Shown here: positions 33,081 to 38,165 of the stretch, in pieces
Position numbering within the stretch: position 1 is the stretch's first letter
How the letters are laid out: each line of letters begins with the position of its first letter
Assembly: GCA_020248665.1 (NCBI GenBank)
Contig: JADCHE010000046.1
Location: 1 to 38,165 of the forward strand
Length of the DNA: 38,165 nucleotides
Source of the DNA: Burkholderiales bacterium
GTDB lineage: Bacteria > Pseudomonadota > Gammaproteobacteria > Burkholderiales > Burkholderiaceae_E
Reading direction: 5' to 3'
Program-made: the position numbers and the translations under genes
The notes under the pieces: generated by a model
The model's database searches: none
What the model was told of the DNA's origin: nothing
The model's input: only the letters and a program-made list of their open reading frames with translations

Positions 33081-36051
33081 CGTGGCCGGATCGTAAGAGG
33101 TCGAATCCGGTCATCCGTTTGCCTTCCGCTGAGCGGTCGCCGACGGTCATCCTGCAATAAGGGGGGTGCGACAGGGTCAATTCGCCGGTAACCCGCGACG
33201 TGAAGCGGAATTCGATGCCGTCCGCCGTTCGTCGGAGGCGATCCACGCGACCGTTGCCTTCGAGGACGAACGGCGGGTCGACGCCGCCGACTGCCTCCGA
33301 CGCGACCAGCCAGGCGACCGGCGCGGCGAGGTGGATCCAGCGCCCGTCCGGGCCGCTGCGCCACCCGGCGACGCCCTCGCTGCGGGCCAGGTCGACGTCC
33401 CCGGGCAGGCCGGCGGGCAGCCGGACCGTGCCCAGGTCGCCATCGCCGACCAGCTTGAAGCGGCCTGGTCGCAGCGTGTCGCGGGCGACCACGAAGCCTT
33501 CGAAGTCGACGATCCGCCGGATCCAGTCGGAGCCGCGGACCGGGTGCAGCGGCTGCGCCATCGCCCAATCGTAGACCTTGCGCAGCGCCGCGATGGAGGC
33601 CTGCTTGCTGGCGGAGTAGGTGTGGTAGTAGATGTTGACCGGCTTCAGGCGCCTGGGTTGTTCCGTCATCTGGAACGTCTCGATCACCCGCTCGAAGCCC
33701 CAGAACGGGCCGGCCCAGAGGTTGGTGTAGACGTTCTCGTTCTGGTTCGGCGCCAGCACCTGCAGCCAGCCGTCCTTGCGGATCGACATCGGCGCGACCG
33801 CGGTCAGGGTCGGGTTGGCCCGGGTGATCGTCGTCTCGCCGCCGTTCATGTTGAGCAGCCCGCTCAGCCAGGCCCGGGCGATCGCGACCGGCGGCGGCGC
33901 GCAGTCGCCGGTCCACAGGAACACCCCGGTGCGCCGGCCGCCGGGTGGGAGCAGGCGATCGTCGATGTACTTCGCCGAGCCGGACAACTCCGCGTCCAGG
34001 TCGAAGGCGTAGCCCGGCACCGCGAGGGTGTAGCGGCGGTCGGTCTCGCCGGCCACCGCCTGCCGCCAGAAGAACGGATGGGAGTAGGAGTGGGTGGCCG
34101 GCTCGACCTGCGGCAGCGCGAAGATCCTGCGCGCGATCTCCTCGAGCGCCGGCGACAGCGCCGCATACACCCCGGTCGACGCGGTCTCGCCCTGGATCAC
34201 CGAGACGGTGTGCGGCACCGGGTAGCGGGCGATGAAGTCGCGCAGCATCACCTCGGCGGCGAACGGCGCGCCGGGCACCTCGGCGCGCGACGCGAACCCG
34301 TCGCCGTCGACGTGGATCATCAGCAGGCGCCGCCCGGTCTCGGTCGTGGGGTCGGGTACCGGGATCGCGGGCAGCGCGAGCGCGGCGCGAAGGAACTCGA
34401 AGGGCTCGACGACCCAGCGCTGCGCGTCGCGGCCGGGCAGCTCGACGACCGCGAACGGCGACAGTACGAAGCCGCCCCAGTCGGTGATCGCCGCCACGTC
34501 GAACACCGTTCCGCGCGCGTCGGCGACGCGCACCAGCGGACGCACGACACCGCGGGCGGTGAGCGGCTGCAGCTCGTTGCGCGTCGGCGTGGGCTGGAGC
34601 TCGTGGCCGACGATCGGGTCGCGCGCGCGGATCTCGAGCGGCGCCTCGACGCGGCCGGAGAACGGCACCAGCCCGAGCGTCGTGCCGAGCCCGCCCGCCT
34701 GCAGCGTCGCGCCGAAGCCGTTGACGAACGCGATCCGTAGGCCCTGCTCGCGCACGCCGCGGACCCAGCCGGGCAGGTCCCAGCCCCGGCCCGCAGTGTT
34801 GCCGTTGAACCAGGCGACGACGCCCGCGTACCGGTCGGCGAGCGTGCCGGCGGGCGGAGGGCGCTGGCGCACGTTCCAGAGCTCGACGCGGTAGCCGAGC
34901 CACTGCAGCGGCATCGACAGGAACCGGTGCACGTCGGAGGCCGCCGGGTCGGCCTCGGGCGACTGGTCGTGCAGCACCAGGATGCGCCGCGGCACGACCT
35001 CGATCGCGCCGATGCCGACGGTCTCGAGCGCGGGGTCCGCGACGTAGGGCACGACGCCGTGCGCGCCGATGCGGCGCGCGGTCTCGCGCATCGCCTCGCG
35101 ATCGCCGGGGGGCAGGTAGTCGATCGCGATCGTCGGCAGCCGGTACCGGTCGCGGACCTCGGCGAGGCGGGCGAGCAGCCACTCGCGGTCCGCGGGCGGC
35201 ACCTCCTCGTAGCGGCGCGTGCCCTGGCGCCAGCCCCTGTACAGCGATTCCGCCGCGACGGCCGACAGTCGCGGCGCGATCCGCGGCAGCACCTCGAACC
35301 CGCGGTTGGCGATCAGCCGCGCTTCGGGGAAGCGGTTCGCGAGGGCCTCGATGGCGCGTGCGAGGCCGGCCTGCTGCGCCTCGCGCGCGGCGTCGTCGCG
35401 GGCGGCCAGCTGCCACGAGTCCATGGTGTCCAGGAAGAAGCCGCGGTAGCCCGCGGCCCAAAGCGGCGCCACGATCCTCTCGACGAGGAATTCGGGCCAC
35501 GCGGGGTGCGCCTGGTCGACGACGCGGCTGCCCCAGGCGGCGTTGTCGGCGACCAGCAGTCCCGCGGGCGCCTGCGCGACGTACTCCCGCGACGGGTGGA
35601 TCTCGCCGACCGACACGTAGGCGAAGAGCTCGGATCGGCCGCCGGCGCGCGTGCGGTGCACGGACGGGTCGTTGCGGTGGTCGGGGTCGACGACGACGAC
35701 GTCGAACGCGCGCAGATCGTCGAGCGGCGGCACCGCGCCGTAGTGCAGCGCGATCGACCAGCCGGGCGCGCCGATCGGCACCGGCGGCGCGGCGAGCACC
35801 TCGGGGTCGGCCGGTGCGTCGCCGCGTGCCCGCGCGTCGCCATAGGGCAGGCCGGTGGGCGTGTCCTGCGCGCGGTTGCGATCGGGCACGACGATGCGCG
35901 CCGCGGTGGCAGGCTCGATCCGGGCCGACGGGTTGTCGTGCGGCTGCGCCGGAATAGCCCCGGCGACGCACGTGGCCGCGAGCGCGAGCGCCGCGCGGCA
36001 CGCGGTGCGCAGCGCGGCCGACAACGGGAGGCGGACGCTCGTCGGGGTCAT
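33007..36051 (-). CDS. pelA: Pel polysaccharide hydrolase/deacetylase PelA
   Basis: A 1014-residue periplasmic enzyme with a Sec signal peptide (residues about 1-35, ending AGAIPA). The first domain (about 70-330) is the GH114/GH166-type glycoside hydrolase with [10 protein letters not shown] (Asp208, Asp211) and AAESLYRGW (Glu268, the likely catalytic acid). A central Rossmann-like/beta region (about 350-560) follows. The CE4-type deacetylase domain has HVDGDGF (Asp582, Asp584) and HSYSH (His654, His658), a metal triad. A C-terminal beta domain ends it. PelA deacetylates the polymer and can hydrolyse it. The start at 36051 gives a normal signal peptide; an upstream ATG at 36129 would break it. 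Confidence 0.95.
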   Translation of the reverse strand: MTPTSVRLPLSAALRTACRAALALAATCVAGAIPAQPHDNPSARIEPATAARIVVPDRNRAQDTPTGLPYGDARARGDAPADPEVLAAPPVPIGAPGWSIALHYGAVPPLDDLRAFDVVVVDPDHRNDPSVHRTRAGGRSELFAYVSVGEIHPSREYVAQAPAGLLVADNAAWGSRVVDQAHPAWPEFLVERIVAPLWAAGYRGFFLDTMDSWQLAARDDAAREAQQAGLARAIEALANRFPEARLIANRGFEVLPRIAPRLSAVAAESLYRGWRQGTRRYEEVPPADREWLLARLAEVRDRYRLPTIAIDYLPPGDREAMRETARRIGAHGVVPYVADPALETVGIGAIEVVPRRILVLHDQSPEADPAASDVHRFLSMPLQWLGYRVELWNVRQRPPPAGTLADRYAGVVAWFNGNTAGRGWDLPGWVRGVREQGLRIAFVNGFGATLQAGGLGTTLGLVPFSGRVEAPLEIRARDPIVGHELQPTPTRNELQPLTARGVVRPLVRVADARGTVFDVAAITDWGGFVLSPFAVVELPGRDAQRWVVEPFEFLRAALALPAIPVPDPTTETGRRLLMIHVDGDGFASRAEVPGAPFAAEVMLRDFIARYPVPHTVSVIQGETASTGVYAALSPALEEIARRIFALPQVEPATHSYSHPFFWRQAVAGETDRRYTLAVPGYAFDLDAELSGSAKYIDDRLLPPGGRRTGVFLWTGDCAPPPVAIARAWLSGLLNMNGGETTITRANPTLTAVAPMSIRKDGWLQVLAPNQNENVYTNLWAGPFWGFERVIETFQMTEQPRRLKPVNIYYHTYSASKQASIAALRKVYDWAMAQPLHPVRGSDWIRRIVDFEGFVVARDTLRPGRFKLVGDGDLGTVRLPAGLPGDVDLARSEGVAGWRSGPDGRWIHLAAPVAWLVASEAVGGVDPPFVLEGNGRVDRLRRTADGIEFRFTSRVTGELTLSHPPYCRMTVGDRSAEGKRMTGFDLLRSGHDVFRYTLPRDARSAGVVVSVGCRR

Positions 36052-36094
36052 CGGGGATCCGGGGCCGCGCGCCGGGCGGCCGCGCGAGTCGTGG

Positions 36095-36114
36095 GAGAAT
36101 GGTTGCCGATTATA
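36095..36114. promoter_or_regulatory. Back-to-back -10 elements of the pel operon and lgt
   Basis: The 98-bp gap between pelA and lgt holds a perfect TATAAT on the minus strand (36109-36114), placed about 58 bp before the pelA ATG, and GAGAAT on the plus strand (36095-36100), 50 bp before the lgt ATG. Neither has a recognisable -35. The pel promoter may therefore depend on an activator; the 5' leader is GC-rich. Confidence 0.5.
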
Positions 36115-36149
36115 GGCACCGCCCCTCACGGGTCCGCGCGCACGACACG

Positions 36150-36971
36150 ATGCTCACCCATCCCGAGTTCGATCCGATCGCGCTGCAGCTCGGCCCGCTC
36201 GCGATCCGCTGGTACGGCCTGATGTACCTGGTCGCGTTCGCTGCGTTCTACCTGCTCGGTCGCTGGCGCGTCACCAAGACCTTCCACGGCCCCGCGACCG
36301 GGCTCGGCCCCTCCGACGTCGAGGACCTGCTGTTCCACGGCGTGCTCGGCGTCGTGGTTGGCGGGCGGCTCGGCTACGTGCTGTTCTACAAGCCCGCCTA
36401 CTACCTGCAGCATCCGCTCGAGGCGTTCGCGGTCTGGCAGGGGGGGATGTCGTTCCATGGCGGTCTGATCGGCGTGCTGGTCGCGTGCGCGTGGTTCGCG
36501 CGCAAGCGCGGGCTGCCGTGGCTGAAGCTGATGGATTTCGTCGCGCCGCTGGTGCCGATGGGCCTCGCGTCCGGGCGGCTCGGCAACTTCATCAACGGCG
36601 AGCTCTGGGGGCGCGCGACCGACCTGCCGTGGGCGATGGTCTTCCCCCAGTCGGGCACCGCGGTGCCGCGTCACCCGTCGCAGCTCTACCAGTTCGCCGG
36701 CGAGGGCCTGCTGCTGTTCGCGCTGCTCTGGTGGTTCTCGTCACGGCCGCGCCCGGTCGGCCGCGTCTCGGGCCTGTTCCTGCTCGGCTACGGCGTGCTG
36801 CGCTTCCTCGCCGAGTTCGCGCGCGAGCCCGATGCGTTCCTCGGCCTGCTCGCCGGCGGCCTGTCGATGGGCCAGCTGCTGTCGATCCCGATGGCCGCTG
36901 CGGGACTCTGGCTGTTGCTGCGGCCCGCGCCGCCCCCCGATCCCGTCACTGCACGCGTCCCCCGCCCATGA
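36150..36971 (+). CDS. lgt: Phosphatidylglycerol-prolipoprotein diacylglyceryl transferase
   Basis: A 273-residue inner-membrane enzyme that transfers diacylglycerol from phosphatidylglycerol to the lipobox Cys of prolipoproteins, the first step of lipoprotein maturation. Seven hydrophobic segments are visible, with the signatures [22 protein letters not shown] and [13 protein letters not shown] (the Lgt signature with the catalytic Arg/Asn region), then [13 protein letters not shown]. The ATG at 36150 (MLTHPEFDP) was chosen over an in-frame start at 36099, which lies in the promoter region. It is co-transcribed with the SDR gene, whose ATG overlaps its stop. Confidence 0.97.
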   Translation: MLTHPEFDPIALQLGPLAIRWYGLMYLVAFAAFYLLGRWRVTKTFHGPATGLGPSDVEDLLFHGVLGVVVGGRLGYVLFYKPAYYLQHPLEAFAVWQGGMSFHGGLIGVLVACAWFARKRGLPWLKLMDFVAPLVPMGLASGRLGNFINGELWGRATDLPWAMVFPQSGTAVPRHPSQLYQFAGEGLLLFALLWWFSSRPRPVGRVSGLFLLGYGVLRFLAEFAREPDAFLGLLAGGLSMGQLLSIPMAAAGLWLLLRPAPPPDPVTARVPRP

Positions 36972-37717
36972 GCCATCCCGACGATCCCCTCGACTTCACC
37001 GGCCGGCGCGTGCTCGTCGTCGGCGGCTCCTCCGGCATCGGCAACGGCATCGCGCGAGCCTTCCTCGCGCGCGGCGCATCGGTCGCCGTGTGGGGCACGC
37101 GCGCGAGCGCCGCCGACTACGCGGCCGAACCCGGTTCGGACCTCTCGGGCCTCGCGTACGCGAGCGTCGACGTCGCCGACGACGCGGCGGTCGCACGGGC
37201 GGCCGCGGCCTTCGATGCGCTCGACGTGCTGGTGATGTCGCAGGGCGTTGTGCTCTACAAGCGCGGCGAGTACGCGATGCCGGGCTTCCGGCAGGTGCTC
37301 GACGTGAACCTGACCAGCGTGATGGCGTGCTGCATGGCGTTCCACCCGATGCTCAAGGCCTCGGGCGGCAGCGCGATCGTCGTCAGCTCGACCGCCGCGT
37401 TCCACGCCACCCGCGGCAACCCGGCCTACGGCGCCTCGAAGGCCGGCGCGGTGGGCCTGGTGCGCACGCTCGCCGACGCGTGGGCGGCCGACGGCATCCG
37501 CGTCAACGGCATCGCGCCGGGCTTCGTCGCGACCAAGATGACCCGGGTGACCACCGGCGACCCGAAGCGCCTCGAGGCTGCGCTCGCGCGCATTCCGGCC
37601 GGGCGCCTCGGCACGCCGCAGGACATGGCGGGCGCGGCGCTCTTCCTCGCCTCGCCGCTCGCGGCCTACGTCGTCGGCCACACCCTCCCGGTCGACGGCG
37701 GGCTGCTGCTCGGCTGA
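36968..37717 (+). CDS. SDR-family NAD(P)-dependent oxidoreductase
   Basis: A 249-residue classical short-chain dehydrogenase. The cofactor loop is [13 protein letters not shown] (about residues 18-30), the catalytic Ser lies in IVVSSTAAF, the YGASK motif gives Tyr and Lys, and the PG motif is in [13 protein letters not shown]-like sequence ([11 protein letters not shown]). It ends in [12 protein letters not shown], which is typical of the FabG-like group. The substrate is unknown. The ATG overlaps the lgt stop (ATGA) and a malonyl-CoA decarboxylase gene follows after 34 bp, so the three genes may form an operon. Confidence 0.93.
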   Translation: MSHPDDPLDFTGRRVLVVGGSSGIGNGIARAFLARGASVAVWGTRASAADYAAEPGSDLSGLAYASVDVADDAAVARAAAAFDALDVLVMSQGVVLYKRGEYAMPGFRQVLDVNLTSVMACCMAFHPMLKASGGSAIVVSSTAAFHATRGNPAYGASKAGAVGLVRTLADAWAADGIRVNGIAPGFVATKMTRVTTGDPKRLEAALARIPAGRLGTPQDMAGAALFLASPLAAYVVGHTLPVDGGLLLG

Positions 37718-37751
37718 CCCGCCCGCCGACCGACCCGACCCGGAGCCGACG

Positions 37752-38165
37752 ATGCTCGACGTGATCCGAAGCCTGCGTCGCGACAGCGTCGAGCGCGATG
37801 ACGTCTGGAAGCTCGCGCAGGCCTGCCGCCAGCTGCTCTCCGAGCGCGGCGAGTCGAACAGCCGCTCGATCGCCTCGGCCGCGCTCGAACGCTGGCGCCG
37901 GCTCGACGCCGACGGCGTGCACCGGTTCTTCAAGGTGCTCGCCTCCGACTTCGACCCGGATCCCGGCGAGGTGCTGCGCCTCGCCGAGAACTACGCGGTG
38001 AGCCGCTCGCCCGACAACCTGGTGCGCCTGGCGAAGGCCGCCGAGCCTCCCCGCCAGGAGCTGCTGCGCCGGCTGAACCGCGCCGAGGGCGGCACGCACG
38101 AGATCGTGCGGATGCGCCAGCGGCTGCTCGACCGGCGGCGCCAAGACCGCTCGCTGAAGGCGGTC
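37752..38165 (+). CDS. Malonyl-CoA decarboxylase, N-terminal part (runs off the window)
   Basis: The first 138 codons of a protein whose N-terminus matches the helical N-terminal domain of malonyl-CoA decarboxylase: LAQACRQLLSERGESNSRSIA, then HRFFKVLASDFDPDPGEVLRLAENY and the highly conserved PPRQELLRRLNRAEGGTHEIVRMRQ. The enzyme decarboxylates malonyl-CoA to acetyl-CoA. The catalytic GNAT-like C-terminal domain is outside the window. The start at 37752 follows GGAGCC; transcription is probably joined with lgt and the SDR gene. Confidence 0.85.
   Translation, partial: MLDVIRSLRRDSVERDDVWKLAQACRQLLSERGESNSRSIASAALERWRRLDADGVHRFFKVLASDFDPDPGEVLRLAENYAVSRSPDNLVRLAKAAEPPRQELLRRLNRAEGGTHEIVRMRQRLLDRRRQDRSLKAV

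Noticed and set aside
36052-36129. Longer start for PelA at 36129
   Set aside because: It would place 26 polar residues before a good Sec signal peptide and read through the promoter region.

Overview
The window is very GC-rich (roughly 70% by eye) and tightly packed. It looks like the chromosome of a betaproteobacterium, most likely order Burkholderiales. This rests on the rpmB-rpmG, radC, slpA, ispH neighbourhood, the TIGR04438-type small Trp-rich protein, the DesA-like desaturase and the AscD-type ferredoxin reductase. These are family-level recognitions made by reading; no database search was run. No phage, transposase, IS element or CRISPR array was seen.

Layout. Positions 1-6.4 kb hold mostly housekeeping genes: the end of an RsmB-like rRNA methyltransferase, a fatty acid desaturase, ribosomal proteins L28 and L33 (minus strand), radC, slpA, ispH and a glutaredoxin/CcdA-like membrane protein interrupted by an amber codon. 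Positions 6.4-9.0 kb hold a TPR-glycosyltransferase-like protein, a frameshifted relic of a BvgS-like periplasmic sensor and a tRNA-Thr(CGU). Positions 9.0-12.4 kb hold a YeeZ-like epimerase, a 2Fe-2S/FAD reductase, a Clp_N-HTH fusion regulator and a DUF4242 protein. Positions 12.4-16.1 kb hold the branched-chain amino acid ABC transporter livHMGF without a binding protein. Positions 16.1-17.2 kb hold a candidate small RNA, a cytochrome c and the Trp-rich protein. Positions 17.2-20 kb hold ilvD and a divergent LysR regulator. Positions 20.2-23 kb hold a cytosolic GAF/PAS hybrid histidine kinase.

Positions 23.0-36.05 kb (minus strand) are a complete pelABCDEFG operon for Pel exopolysaccharide. 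PelF makes the polymer. PelD (c-di-GMP receptor), PelE and PelG form the inner-membrane complex. PelA modifies and trims the polymer in the periplasm. PelB and PelC carry it through the outer membrane. Every junction overlaps or is within 4 nt, so the seven genes appear to be one translationally coupled unit. A perfect TATAAT box lies upstream of pelA, back to back with lgt. The window ends with lgt, an SDR oxidoreductase and the start of a malonyl-CoA decarboxylase.

The least ordinary signals are: (1) a minus-strand small RNA candidate at about 16162-16272 with two anti-Shine-Dalgarno-like motifs and a strong terminator; (2) the Clp_N-HTH regulator, whose start codon lies in three direct repeats spaced exactly 10 bp; (3) the in-frame TAG in the CcdA-like gene; (4) the sensor relic; (5) the 74-nt pelA/pelB overlap.
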